Of a stretch of 64,000 bases of DNA, positions 1 through 8,906 are shown one piece after another. The notes below the pieces were generated by a model. That model worked only from the letters and a program-made list of their open reading frames with translations. It was not told where the DNA came from and searched no databases. How positions within the stretch are numbered: the first letter of the stretch is position 1; every line of letters begins with the position of its first letter. Position numbers and translations under genes: made by a program. Origin of the DNA: JBHELG01 sp046263195 (GTDB lineage Bacteria > Actinomycetota > Nitriliruptoria > Nitriliruptorales > JAHWKO01); the NCBI GenBank assembly GCA_046263195.1, contig JBHELG010000039.1:1-64000 (forward strand), in the 5' to 3' direction.

Positions 1-440
<440 letters not shown>

Positions 441-523
441 AAACCACACACAGCCACCACAAACCACAGCAGCCACACATGGCAGAACAGAACAGAACCA
501 ACAAAAACCACACACTGGCATCA

Positions 524-547
524 GGCACACTGTGCAGTTTTCAAAGA
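524..547 (-). promoter_or_regulatory. Conserved rRNA leader element (boxA-like)
   Basis: On the minus strand the leader contains TCTTTGAAAACTGCACAG about 85 bases before the mature 16S 5' end. Actinobacterial and other Gram-positive rRNA leaders carry a closely similar TTTGAGAACTCAA-type element, associated with Nus antitermination and pre-rRNA processing. Assignment is by resemblance only. The rest of the leader (441-685) holds T/G-rich sequence on the transcribed strand and no gene that I can recognise. Confidence 0.5.
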
Positions 548-685
548 CCCCACTACCGCGGGGAATCCAGACTACCGCAGTACCAACAGCGGCCGCTCTT
601 GGTCCGCCCGAGGTAGTTGAGCCTCGCGCCCCTTCTCCCGGTCGCCATGCAGGCGCGTCGTCGGGAGCCTCAGCGCTCAGACCCG

Positions 686-713
686 TTGGGCCCGACGAAG
701 GCGTCGGGCCCAA
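686..713 (-). other. Strong hairpin at predicted 5' end of the pre-rRNA
   Basis: A perfect 12-bp inverted repeat, TTGGGCCCGACG and its complement, with a 4-base loop at 698-701. It begins about where transcription from the promoter at 720-748 should start, so the nascent pre-rRNA would open with this stem. There is no T-run after it on the minus strand, so a simple intrinsic terminator is less likely than a processing or stability element. Confidence 0.6.
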
Positions 714-719
714 AGTTGG

Positions 720-748
720 AAGGTACCCCCGCCTTCCATGACTGTCAA
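720..748 (-). promoter_or_regulatory. rRNA operon promoter (-35 TTGACA, -10 TACCTT)
   Basis: Minus-strand TTGACA (743-748) is followed after exactly 17 bases by TACCTT (720-725). The perfect -35 box, optimal spacer and TA---T pattern of the -10 box fit a housekeeping sigma promoter. It lies about 280 bases before the mature 16S 5' end and downstream of the mpg terminator, as expected for an rrn promoter. The predicted start is near 713. Confidence 0.7.
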
Positions 749-863
749 TCGGACGGCGCTTGCGCCCACGCCGGCGACGTGCTCTCCGCCCTCTCGAGCC
801 AAGCGGATGTGGGCGGCGGGAAGCCGGGCTCGTCGCACCGCAGCCGCGCAAGATACCTCGCGT

Positions 864-897
864 TGCTGGAGCGGCCCGGCCACGCGCCGCTCCAGCA
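864..897 (-). terminator. Terminator hairpin after mpg
   Basis: A perfect 12-bp stem (TGCTGGAGCGGC and its complement) with a 10-base loop, starting 10 bases after the mpg stop codon. No T-run follows, which is common for terminators in GC-rich actinobacteria. It separates the polX-mpg pair from the rRNA promoter. Confidence 0.6.
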
Positions 898-907
898 CCT
901 CCCGGCG

Positions 908-1606
908 TCACCTTGCGGCGGCCGGATGCCGCACGTACCGGCTCACTTCGGGGACACCTTCGAGCCAGTATCTCCAGGGCGTGTCCACCGCAACCCGGAT
1001 GCCGACGCGGGGGCCGCTGACGACGGCCCCCGGGTCGGGTCGCCACCCGTCGTCTTCCAGTCGCAGGGGCGAGTTGGGATCGAACAGGTCGATCCCATCG
1101 AAGGAACGGTCGACGGCCAGCCCGGCGCTGAGCCGGCCGGGTCCCCGCAGGAGGTCTCGATCGGGATGCTGAGCGCCCCGGCGAGCGCGCACCGGGCCGT
1201 GTCCTTGAAGCACGACGGCGGCGCGCAGTAGGACGGCGGAGCCGAAGCCTTCCTGCTCACAGGAGACGTTCATGCAGTGGTGCGCCCCATAGGTGAAGTA
1301 GACGTAGAGGTGGCCGGCTCGGCCGAACATGACGGCGTTGCGCTCGGTGCGCCCACGATGGGAGTGGCTTGCGGGATCGTCTTCGCGGTACGCCTCCGTC
1401 TCGACGAGTCGAGCCGACGTCGTCGACCCGTCCGCTTCGTCTCGGACGAGTAGCTTGCCGAGCAGGTCGGCAGCGACTCGGGGAGAGGCCCGGGCGACGA
1501 ACCCTCGCGTCAGGAGCCGGCGCTTCGGCCCCAGCTCCAGATAGCCAGGGTGGGAGACCTCTCGGTCGGGGGCGGCCCCCCTTCTGTCGACACCTTCCAG
1601 TCCCAC
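908..1606 (-). CDS. mpg: 3-methyladenine DNA glycosylase (Mpg/AAG family)
   Basis: Base-excision repair enzyme that removes alkylated purines such as 3-methyladenine. The 232-residue product has the family core: LLGKLLV, the catalytic block VETEAYREDDPASHS (about residues 66-80), the YVYFTYGAHHCMNV segment that shapes the nucleotide-flipping site, and VLLRAAV. The GTG start at 1606 is the only usable start in frame before the core. It lies one base after the polX stop, so the two repair genes are probably cotranscribed. The first 35 residues are not conserved-looking. A strong hairpin follows the stop. Confidence 0.9.
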   Translation of the reverse strand: MGLEGVDRRGAAPDREVSHPGYLELGPKRRLLTRGFVARASPRVAADLLGKLLVRDEADGSTTSARLVETEAYREDDPASHSHRGRTERNAVMFGRAGHLYVYFTYGAHHCMNVSCEQEGFGSAVLLRAAVVLQGHGPVRARRGAQHPDRDLLRGPGRLSAGLAVDRSFDGIDLFDPNSPLRLEDDGWRPDPGAVVSGPRVGIRVAVDTPWRYWLEGVPEVSRYVRHPAAAR

Positions 1607-1607
1607 C

Positions 1608-3350
1608 TCAGCGCAGGCCCCGTCGCTTCATCTCCACCCATTCGAGGAAACGCGACGCTTCCCAGGTGTTTGCGATCCGCTCGGCCGCCACCCAGCCGCG
1701 CTCGGCCTGCCGTATGCCGTGCCGGTGGTGGTTGAACTCGACCGTGCGGTGCGCGTCGGAGTCGATGACGAACACGACTTCACGTTCGCGGGCGGCCCAC
1801 AGCACTTCGGCGGCAGCGTCGAGACGGTCCAGGTGGGAGTTGATCTCGATCGCCGTCCCGGTCTCGGCGGCAGCCTCCAGGACGGCGTCCACATCGAGGT
1901 CGATGCCTCTGCGCCTTCCGATCCTCCGGCCCTGGAGGTGCCCGATCGCGTTCACCGCGGGGTGAGCCATCGCCCTCAGGACTCGCTTCGTCTGCTGAGC
2001 CTCGTCCAGCTTGAAGTGGCTGTGCACGCTCGCGACACACCAGTCGAACGACAGCAGGAACTCGTCGTCGTAGTCGAGCTCACCATCCGGGCCGATGTTC
2101 AACTCGGAGCCGTGGAGGAGCGTGATCTCAGGGTAGGCCTCGCGCAGCTCACGCAGGCGCAGCCGCTGAGCGAGCATCTCTTCGCGGGAGGCACCGTTGA
2201 TGCGCAGGTTTTCCGCGTGGTCGGTGATGGCGATGTAGCGCAGGCCTCGGGCGATGGCTGCCTCGATCATCTCTTCGAGGGTGTTGCGGCCGTCGCCCGA
2301 CAGGTCGGTGTGGACGTGCAGGTCACCGATGATGTCCGACTCGGAGGCGAGGATGGGAAGGGTGCCGGCCACGGCGGCTTCGCACTCCCCCCGATCCTCA
2401 CGCAGGCCTGGAGGCACCCATGCCATGCCGAGCGCCGCGTAGACCTCCGACTCTGTGGTCGAGGCGATGAGCCTGGCGTCCTCGTCGAACAGTCCATACT
2501 CGTTCAGTGTCCAACCGCGTCGTACAGCTCGCTCCCGCACCCGGATGTTGTGGGCCTGCGAACCGGTGAAGTAGAGCAGAGCAGCCCCCCACTGATGGGG
2601 TGCGACGACGCGCAGATCCACCTGCAGGCCCTTGGCAGTGAGAACCGAGACCTTCTTGTCGCCTCGAGCGGCTACGTCCCGGAACATGGGCATGCGTGTG
2701 AAGGCCTCTGTCACTGCGGCTGGCTGCGTCGCGGCTGCCACCACGTCGATGTCGGCGATCGTCTCGCGGAAGCGGCGCAGGCTGCCCGCGTAGGCGGCAC
2801 GTTCCACGCTCTCGAGACGCTCGAGGGAGGCGACGATCTCCTGGGCCAAGGGAAGAGCCTCCGCTATGGGTGTGCGCCGCTCTTTCCCGATGAGTCCGAG
2901 CCGCTCTATATCACGTGCCAGATTCTCCTCGGTCTTCTTGCCGAGGCCCGGCACGTCTGCGAGCAGGCCCGCAGCCACGGCAGACCTGAGCTCGTCGACA
3001 CCCGTGATTCCGAGATGTTCGTGGAGGAGCGCAACGGTTTTCGGCCCGATGCCAGGAATCCTGACGAGGTCGAGGTAGCCGGGCGGGTACTTGTCACGCA
3101 GTTGGTCGAGCTTCTCGATCCTCCCGGTCTCGGCGTACTCCCGCACCTTCTTCGCGATCGCCTTGCCCACCCCTTTGATGGCCACGAGTTCACCCTCGGC
3201 GAGCGTCGTCACGTCACGGGGGTGTGCGTCGATAGCTCGCACCGCATCGTGGTAGGCGCGAGCACGGAAGGACTGACGGCTGCCGTCCTCGAGCTCGGTG
3301 AGGGTGGCGAGCTCGTGGAGGAGCCGGGCGATCTCCGCATTCGCGGGCAC
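1608..3350 (-). CDS. polX: Family X DNA polymerase with PHP phosphoesterase domain
   Basis: Gap-filling repair polymerase of 580 residues. Helix-hairpin-helix segments (IKGVGKAIAKKV near 58-69, IPGIGPKTVALL near 98-109, VPGLGKKT near 133-140) precede the polymerase palm. The palm shows GSLRRFRETIADIDVV with metal-binding Asp200 and Asp202, and VDLRV with Asp245. The C-terminal PHP domain has GDLHVHTDLSGDG (His345, His347), ITDHAENL, HGSELNI, VASVHSHF and DSDAHR, the full metal-ligand set of an active PHP nuclease. The GTG start at 3350 follows AGGAGGAAGC. Length and order are normal for bacterial PolX. Confidence 0.95.
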   Translation of the reverse strand: MPANAEIARLLHELATLTELEDGSRQSFRARAYHDAVRAIDAHPRDVTTLAEGELVAIKGVGKAIAKKVREYAETGRIEKLDQLRDKYPPGYLDLVRIPGIGPKTVALLHEHLGITGVDELRSAVAAGLLADVPGLGKKTEENLARDIERLGLIGKERRTPIAEALPLAQEIVASLERLESVERAAYAGSLRRFRETIADIDVVAAATQPAAVTEAFTRMPMFRDVAARGDKKVSVLTAKGLQVDLRVVAPHQWGAALLYFTGSQAHNIRVRERAVRRGWTLNEYGLFDEDARLIASTTESEVYAALGMAWVPPGLREDRGECEAAVAGTLPILASESDIIGDLHVHTDLSGDGRNTLEEMIEAAIARGLRYIAITDHAENLRINGASREEMLAQRLRLRELREAYPEITLLHGSELNIGPDGELDYDDEFLLSFDWCVASVHSHFKLDEAQQTKRVLRAMAHPAVNAIGHLQGRRIGRRRGIDLDVDAVLEAAAETGTAIEINSHLDRLDAAAEVLWAAREREVVFVIDSDAHRTVEFNHHRHGIRQAERGWVAAERIANTWEASRFLEWVEMKRRGLR

Positions 3351-3500
3351 GCTTCCTCCTCCCAGTCGCTCGAGTCCCGAGTGCAGTTGCCAGCTGCGCT
3401 GTACACGTCACAGGGAGGTGTCCCGTAGGAGGACTGTAGCTGGGACCCCCGCAACGCGGTGTCAAGAACCGGCGGAGTCTTCTGCCCGACGGCGCCTCGG

Positions 3501-4379
3501 CTACATGGCGACTACCTGAGCGATCGTCTCCCGTTGGTCCGACCTGCCCGGAAGGGGCCGCTGCGGTGCCGGTGCTTCGTAAGGCGCGGGGATGTACTCG
3601 ACCGACGGTCGCCGGCCGCGAGGCTGAGGGTAGAGGGACATGAGGCGACGGACCTCGTCAGGCAGGTCCACCTCGACAGGCAAGCCAAGGTCGCGGGCGA
3701 GTTCACAATCGATGGGGAAGTCATGCGTCCAGCGGCCCTCGGACAGCGCGACCGCCGTCTCCAGTGCCTGCTGCTCGGGAAGGTGCCGTCTCAGCAGGGT
3801 CATCACGGAGCCGCGGAGGACTGCGCCTTGCGGGCCACGTCGGCGAGGATGAGCGTGCGGTCGTCCACCTCGTTCACGTCCTTCTGGGCGACGGCTGCCA
3901 GTATCGACGCCGCTGGCATTTCTCCGAGCTGCGGGTCGACGGGTCCGAGCACGGCGGAAGGCGCCATGACGATGCGGTCGGCGGCCAGCGCGATGAGCGT
4001 TCCGCCACTCATGGCATAGTGGGGGACGTGGACGGTCACCCGTCCCGGGTGCTCGGCGAGCGCGGACGCGATCTGCTCGGCCGCGAGGACGAGTCCACCT
4101 GGTGTGTGCAGCACGAGGTCGAGGGGGACGTCATCAGCCGTCATTTCGATGGCCCTGATGACCGCCTCCGAGTCGTCGATGTCGATGAACCCGCCGAAAG
4201 GGGATTCCGAGGAAGGCAAACCCCTCCCGGCGGTGGATGAGCGTGATGGCCCGCGACCCGTGCCTTCTTTCGAGCGACCTCAGCGCCTGCGCCCGCTGCA
4301 TGGCGAGCACCCGTTGGGAGATGGCAGGTTGCAGGCTGGACAGGATGAGAAAGAGCCACAGAAGATCCCGCGCGCTCAT
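3501..4379 (-). pseudogene. Serine dehydrogenase proteinase-like (SDH_sah, ClpP/SppA clan) broken by two compensating frameshifts
   Basis: Three adjacent minus-strand frames join into one roughly 290-residue member of the membrane-anchored SDH_sah family. The N-terminal part (ATG at 4379 with GGGAGGG upstream; hydrophobic LLWLFLILSSL, then ITLIHRREG) runs to about 4200. The middle part continues as FGGFIDIDDSEAV...HTPGG...HYAMSGGTLIALAAD, with the Ser nucleophile motif, to about 3822. The last part (VMTLLRRHLPEQ...GRWTHDFPI...LGLPV) ends at 3501. The first and last parts share a frame. The junctions need one base removed in the C4T3 run near 4198-4204 and one added near 3815-3825. Either two sequencing errors or a real decaying gene; if errors, it is an intact membrane protease-like protein. 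Confidence 0.8.
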
Positions 4380-4707
4380 GGACAGCCCTCCCGTCCGAAC
4401 CCTCACGACCTGACGCGGCATCCCGACCGGTGCGCGCGGCTACCTATCTGCTTTTCGCTCCGAGTAAGCAGCTGGACAGCGCGACTCGTGGCACCGCCGC
4501 CATCTTTCCATTTCGCGGGTGACGCGCGCGACGCCCGGGTCCTGGGGCAGGGCGGGGCGCATGGTTCATTCATCGGGCTGCTGCACGATTTGCCTGGGCC
4601 GCCCGGGATCCTGCCGGACGACCCGGGGCACGTGAAAGAGTGAACCGGCGCGCCTCTGAAACCTGGGCGCGAGCCTCCGGCCGGGAAAGTGCATCGGGGG
4701 GGCAGCC
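4380..4707. other. Intergenic stretch, nothing recognised
   Basis: About 330 bases between the SDH_sah-like gene and the Hsp20 gene. Apart from the ribosome binding site for the former (GGGAGGG at about 4386-4392, minus strand) I see no gene, RNA, clear repeat or convincing terminator. The open frames across it are of low complexity and match nothing I know. Confidence 0.5.
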
Positions 4708-5151
4708 TCAACGTACGGGGATGCGCCGCCGCTTGGCGGCATGTGACTTGGGCAGCCGGATGCTCAACATCCCCTGTTCCAGGGTGGCTGCGATGCCCTC
4801 CTCGTCCACGTCGGCAGGGACGACCACCGCGCGGTGGAACTCACCCACGCGCCGGGTCCGCCAGCGCAGAGAGCCGCTGCGTTCGCGCTCCTTGCGTTCA
4901 CCATGGACGATGAGGCGCCGGCCCTCCAGCTCGATGCTGACGTCGTTCTTCTTGACGCCGGGGAGTTCGATCTCGACGACGAATGCGTCCTCGGTCTCCT
5001 CCAGCTCAGCGAACAGCGGTTGCGTGATCGTCGGGAGGGTCGGCCAGGCGTCCACCAGCGACCACATCTGACGCCGCAGCCGCTCGAACTCATCCCAAGG
5101 TTGGAAGGTAGTCGCCTCCCCGTCTCGCCGCAGAACCGGCAACACGACCAT
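4708..5151 (-). CDS. Small heat shock protein, Hsp20/alpha-crystallin family
   Basis: ATP-independent holdase chaperone. The alpha-crystallin domain is clear: FVVEIELPGVKKNDVSIEL, then RLIVHGERKERE, GEFHRAVVVPADVDEEGI, and the closing MLSIRLPK, followed by a short basic tail ending RRRIPVR. With the ATG at 5151 the protein has 147 residues, typical length. Its SD (GGGAGGT) is very close to that ATG, so the GTG two codons later, or a TTG at 5193, are alternatives. It stands alone, convergent with nothing; an inverted repeat at 5211-5227 lies upstream. Confidence 0.9.
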   Translation of the reverse strand: MVVLPVLRRDGEATTFQPWDEFERLRRQMWSLVDAWPTLPTITQPLFAELEETEDAFVVEIELPGVKKNDVSIELEGRRLIVHGERKERERSGSLRWRTRRVGEFHRAVVVPADVDEEGIAATLEQGMLSIRLPKSHAAKRRRIPVR

Positions 5152-5210
5152 CACCTCCCTCACATCGCTCAGGACACTCACCTCCTCGAACAATGCCCAG
5201 AGGTTTCTTA

Positions 5211-5227
5211 TTCCTTTGAAAGAGGAA
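5211..5227. promoter_or_regulatory. Possible operator upstream of hsp20
   Basis: TTCCTTTGAAAGAGGAA has 5-bp outer arms around a CTTTGAAAG near-palindrome, 60-76 bases before the preferred hsp20 start. It is AT-richer than its surroundings. It is not a CIRCE or HAIR box. This is a weak candidate only. Confidence 0.25.
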
Positions 5228-5329
5228 AGCGATGAGACCTAGGGCTGGCTGGCCTGCTGCTTCAGACGGGTTTCGGCCCGAAAGTGCCCCCCCGCTGGGC
5301 CATGCGAGGGCTGGTAGCGTCCGAGCAGC

Positions 5330-5653
5330 ATGGAGCCGGGACCGAGGGCAGTAGTGAAGGATCTGGACGACGCCCATGAGCTTGGCCTCGACGAGGCCAT
5401 AGCTCATCTCTGCGCCACCGCTCTGCACCTCATGCAGCGCCACAAGAGCCCGTTCATACCGCTCGAGGTCGTCGCCGCAATGGTCGGGTGGGACGCGGAG
5501 ACTGCCGGTGTCGTGGTGGACGCGTGCATCGCGGGTGAGCCGGTCGTCTTCGGGTCGTTGCGAGCGGACTGGATGTTCGAGGGCGACCGTCCTGCTTATG
5601 GGGCGAGTGGTGCCCGATTCATCGGCATTCGTCCCGTGGTGCAGAACGAGTAG
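5330..5653 (+). CDS. Hypothetical protein
   Basis: A 107-residue plus-strand frame whose third codon positions are mostly G or C, as in the neighbouring real genes. I do not recognise a family. The sequence looks like a compact soluble domain: a helical first half (LDEAIAHLCATALHLMQRH), then IPLEVVAAMVGWDAETAGVVVDACI, which resembles the helix-turn-helix wing layout of small regulators, and a C-terminal RFIGIRPVV. No strong SD precedes ATG 5330. It converges on argH, with a hairpin between them. An overlapping minus-strand frame exists at the 5' side but shows no family likeness. Confidence 0.45.
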   Translation: MEPGPRAVVKDLDDAHELGLDEAIAHLCATALHLMQRHKSPFIPLEVVAAMVGWDAETAGVVVDACIAGEPVVFGSLRADWMFEGDRPAYGASGARFIGIRPVVQNE

Positions 5654-5659
5654 GGCTGG

Positions 5660-5677
5660 GCCAGCGAGTGCGCTGGC
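5660..5677. terminator. Bidirectional terminator hairpin between convergent genes
   Basis: GCCAGCG - AGTG - CGCTGGC forms a 7-bp perfect stem exactly between the stop of the plus-strand gene (5653) and the stop of argH (5681). Position between two converging stops suggests a shared terminator. Confidence 0.45.
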
Positions 5678-5680
5678 GAT

Positions 5681-7141
5681 TCAGATGTCTCCACGATTGC
5701 GTGCGATCGCGTTTCGTGCCGCTTCGAGTTGCACGACGACCGCGGCGGTGGCCGTTCCGAGGCTGCTGGCGCGCCGTTCTACCGCCTGGCGGATGTCGAG
5801 CAGCTCAGTTATTGAGGAGTCGAGGGCCGGGTGGGCGGCCTCGAGCTCAGCTGCGTCGAGCGTCTCCAGGCCACCGTCACGACTTTCGGCAAGCCTGACA
5901 AGCCCGCCTATGACGTCGTGAGCCTCGCGGAAAGGAACGCCGCGTCGGACGAGCTCCTCTGCAAGGTCGGTGGCGAGTGAGAACCCGCCCGCTGCGGCGT
6001 CCTCGAGCCGCTGACGATCGAACCGCAAGGATCTCACCATGCCGGTGGTGGCACCCAGGCACAGCGCAAGGGTGTCCGCGGCTTCGAACAGAGGCTCCTT
6101 GTCCTCTTGAAGGTCACGGTTGTAGCTGAGCGGCAGTCCTTTGACCGTGGTGAGGAGGGCCACGAGTCTGCCCACTACCCGCCCCGTCTTGCCGCGTACG
6201 AGCTCGGCCACGTCGGGGTTGCGCTTCTGAGGCATCATCGACGAGCCGGTCGAGAAGGCGTCGCCGACTCGGACGAAGCCGAACTCACTCGTGCTCCAGA
6301 GCACGATCTCCTCGCCCAAGCGTGACAGGTGACTGGCGAGGATGGCCGCGGCCGCCAACCACTCGAGCGCGAAGTCGCGCGCCGCCACCCCATCGATCGA
6401 GTTCGGCGCCACTCGTGCGAACCCGAGCGCCTCGGCGTAGGCGGCGGGGTCGAGCGGCAGGGTCGTCCCAGCCAGGGCGCCGGCGCCGAGCACCGACTCA
6501 TCGGCCCGGCTCGCCGCGGCACGCAGCCGCGCCACGTCACGGTCGAGTGGCCAGACGTGGGCGAGCAGGTGATGACTCAGGAGTATGGGTTGACCGCGCT
6601 GGAGGTGGGTGTAACCGGGTGACACCCAGCCGAGGTGAGTCTCGGAGAGGTCGACCAGAGCCTCCTGCAGGTCCGCCACGAGCAGTCGTATCGTCGAGCT
6701 CTCGTCCTTGACCCATAGCCGCAGGTCGTTGGCGATCTGGTCGTTGCGCGAGCGTCCGGCTCGCAGCTTGCCTCCGAGCGGGCCGAGCCGCTCGATGAGC
6801 CAGCGTTCGACGGCCCCGTGGAGGTCCTCGTCACTGGGACGCCAAGGGAACGCGTCCTGCACGAAGAGCTCCGCGCACTCGTCGAGCGCCTGCTCGATTT
6901 CCAGGCCCTCGCCCGCCGCCAGCAGCCCGGTCCGTACCAGCTCGCGGGCATGGGCCTTGGCGCCGGCCAGCTCCTGCCGCCACAGCCTGCGATCGAATGC
7001 GGTCGATACTCCGAGCCGCCAAGCGGCCTCGGCGGGCTGTTCGGCGAGGCGTGCTCCCCACAGCCGCCCCGGCGTCGCTTCAGCCCTCGGCGGCGCCGAG
7101 TGCTCATCGCGCCCAGGTCGCCTGACCTCATCCTCGCCCAC
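5681..7141 (-). CDS. argH: Argininosuccinate lyase
   Basis: Last step of arginine synthesis: splits argininosuccinate into arginine and fumarate. Family landmarks are LWGARL near residue 28, GGKLRAGRSRNDQIANDLRLW, SPGYTHLQRGQPI (catalytic His), and the fumarase/aspartase signature GSSMMPQKRNPDVAEL. The 486 residues exceed the usual 460-470 because of an unconserved N-terminal stretch of about 26 residues from the GTG at 7141, one base after the argG stop. A later start is possible but no good one is seen before LWGARL. It is the last gene of the arg operon. Confidence 0.95.
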   Translation of the reverse strand: MGEDEVRRPGRDEHSAPPRAEATPGRLWGARLAEQPAEAAWRLGVSTAFDRRLWRQELAGAKAHARELVRTGLLAAGEGLEIEQALDECAELFVQDAFPWRPSDEDLHGAVERWLIERLGPLGGKLRAGRSRNDQIANDLRLWVKDESSTIRLLVADLQEALVDLSETHLGWVSPGYTHLQRGQPILLSHHLLAHVWPLDRDVARLRAAASRADESVLGAGALAGTTLPLDPAAYAEALGFARVAPNSIDGVAARDFALEWLAAAAILASHLSRLGEEIVLWSTSEFGFVRVGDAFSTGSSMMPQKRNPDVAELVRGKTGRVVGRLVALLTTVKGLPLSYNRDLQEDKEPLFEAADTLALCLGATTGMVRSLRFDRQRLEDAAAGGFSLATDLAEELVRRGVPFREAHDVIGGLVRLAESRDGGLETLDAAELEAAHPALDSSITELLDIRQAVERRASSLGTATAAVVVQLEAARNAIARNRGDI

Positions 7142-7142
7142 A

Positions 7143-8399
7143 TCACACTCCGAGGTCGGCGCCCGACGCCATCCGCCGTGCCCATGTCTTCAGCGGCAGA
7201 CCCCACAACCTCACGAATCCCTCTGCTTGGCTGTGGTCGAAGCGATCGTCCCCGCTGTAGGTGGCGAGAGACTCGTCGTACAACCCGAACTGACTGCGTC
7301 GCCCGATCACCGTCACGTTGCCCTTGTAGAACTCGAGCCGCACCTCTCCCGAGATGTAGCGACTCGCCTCGGCCATGAAGGCGTCTAGGGCGCGCTTCAG
7401 CGGTCCCCACCACAGACCGTTGTAGATGAGCTGGGCATAGCGCCCTTCCTGGGCGCGCTTGTGCTCGGCGAGTTCCTGCTCGAGGCAGAGGTCCTCGAGG
7501 TCGCGATGGGCGGCCAGGAGGGTGAGTGCGGCGGGACATTCGTAGACCTCGCGGCTCTTGATGCCGACAAGGCGGTCCTCGACCATGTCGATGCGCCCCA
7601 CGCCGTGCACGCCGGCACGCCGATCCACCTCGGAGACGAGTTCCGGCAGGGGCAGCTCCTTGCCGTCGACCGCCACCGGCAAGCCGTCCTCGAAACGCAG
7701 CAGGAGCTCCTCCGGCTCGTCGGGCGCCAATCGGGGATCGCGGGAGCGGGCGAAGACCTCGTCGGGCGGCTTCTGCCAGGGGTCCTCGAGAATGCCGCAT
7801 TCTGCGGCCCGACCCCAGAGATTCTCATCGATCGAATAGGGGTTCGAGGTCTTGACCGGTATCGGCAGGCCGCGCTCGTTCGCCCACGCGATCGCTTCGT
7901 CCCGTGACAGGCCCCATTCGCGGATCGGCGCTTCGGAGCGCAGATCGGGTGCCAGGCACATCACCCCGACCTCGAACCGAACCTGGTCGTTGCCTTTTCC
8001 CGTGCAGCCGTGAGCCACCACGCTTGACCCCGTCTCACGAGCGACCCTCACGAGGTGGCGGACGATCAGCGGCCGCGACAGGGCGGAGACGAGGGGGTAC
8101 TTGCCCATGTAGAGCGCGTTCGCCTTGATCGCCGGGGCAACGAATTCCTCGGCGAACTCTCTGCGGGCGTCCACTACGAGGGCGTCGACGGCCCCGCAGT
8201 CGAGTGCCCTCTGACGAACGTCCTCGAGGCCTGGAGCGGGGGCGCGCACGGCCGGGTCCGTGACCGCAGCAGGGGACGACTCCTGTCCAATGTCGAGGGC
8301 GAGAGCGATGACCTCGAGGTCCTTGTGTTCAGCAAGCCAGCGGATGGCCACCGAGGTATCGAGGCCGCCGGAGTAGGCGAGGACGCAGCGTTCAGCCAC
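7143..8399 (-). CDS. argG: Argininosuccinate synthase
   Basis: ATP-dependent joining of citrulline and aspartate. The P-loop-like AYSGGLDTSVAIRWL opens the protein; GCTGKGNDQVRFE, TSNPYSIDENLWGR, GRIDMVEDRLVGIKSREVYE and YNGLWWGPL follow in family order. At 418 residues it is slightly long: about 15 residues (SSPAAVTDPAVRAPAPG) are inserted after LDIGQE, where most relatives have a short loop. The GTG start at 8399 has GGAG seven bases upstream. Confidence 0.96.
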   Translation of the reverse strand: MAERCVLAYSGGLDTSVAIRWLAEHKDLEVIALALDIGQESSPAAVTDPAVRAPAPGLEDVRQRALDCGAVDALVVDARREFAEEFVAPAIKANALYMGKYPLVSALSRPLIVRHLVRVARETGSSVVAHGCTGKGNDQVRFEVGVMCLAPDLRSEAPIREWGLSRDEAIAWANERGLPIPVKTSNPYSIDENLWGRAAECGILEDPWQKPPDEVFARSRDPRLAPDEPEELLLRFEDGLPVAVDGKELPLPELVSEVDRRAGVHGVGRIDMVEDRLVGIKSREVYECPAALTLLAAHRDLEDLCLEQELAEHKRAQEGRYAQLIYNGLWWGPLKRALDAFMAEASRYISGEVRLEFYKGNVTVIGRRSQFGLYDESLATYSGDDRFDHSQAEGFVRLWGLPLKTWARRMASGADLGV

Positions 8400-8435
8400 T
8401 GCACGCTCCTTCGGTTGGAGGCGGGATGACGGCGA

Positions 8436-8906
8436 TCACGTAAGCAGGCGTCGGAAGCGGGTTGCGAGCTCGGCACCGGCGACCCCCTCCTCCGCGACGA
8501 CGAGGACCGTGTCATCGCCGGCAACGGTGGCGAGCACCCCATCGATTCCAGCCTGGTCGATGGCGCTCGCCACCGGCCCTGCTCCGGCCGGTGGCGTGCG
8601 CAGCACGGTCAGGCTTCCGCTCGCGTCGACTCGGAGCACGAACTGGCGCATGACGGCCACGAGTTGGTCGAGCGATCCGGCCTGACTGGATTCGGTCACG
8701 AGACGGTAGACGAGTGTGCCGTCGGAGCCGCGCACCTTCACCGCGCCGATCTCGTCGAGGTCACGCGAAACGGTCGCCTGTGTCGTCATGATGCCGTTGT
8801 GGGCGAGCAGCTCGCGAGCCTGGTCCTGCGAGTGCACGTCGTGGCGGCGGAGGAGGTCGGCGAGCACCCGCTGGCGTTCGGCCTTGTCGACGGGACGGCT
8901 CATCAT
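8436..8906 (-). CDS. argR: Arginine repressor ArgR
   Basis: Arginine-dependent transcriptional repressor, hexameric in characterised members. The N-terminal winged helix ends in TTQATVSRDLDEIGAVKV, the ArgR DNA-recognition signature. The C-terminal oligomerisation and arginine-binding domain contains GTVAGDDTVLVVA, close to the family's GTIAGDDT. It is 156 residues long. The start (ATG 8906 or the next ATG) overlaps the argF stop, so it is translated with the genes it controls. Its presumed target is upstream of argC. Confidence 0.95.
   Translation of the reverse strand: MMSRPVDKAERQRVLADLLRRHDVHSQDQARELLAHNGIMTTQATVSRDLDEIGAVKVRGSDGTLVYRLVTESSQAGSLDQLVAVMRQFVLRVDASGSLTVLRTPPAGAGPVASAIDQAGIDGVLATVAGDDTVLVVAEEGVAGAELATRFRRLLT

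Noticed and set aside
441..685. tRNA gene in the rRNA leader
   Set aside because: No cloverleaf with a T-loop (GTTCRA) was found.
1719..3428. Long plus-strand open frame (569 codons) opposite polX
   Set aside because: It is antisense to a fully conserved PolX and encodes no recognisable domain; open antisense frames are expected at this GC content.
5090..5443. Minus-strand frame overlapping both hsp20 and the plus-strand hypothetical gene
   Set aside because: No family likeness, and it conflicts with the hsp20 upstream region; the plus-strand frame has better codon pattern.
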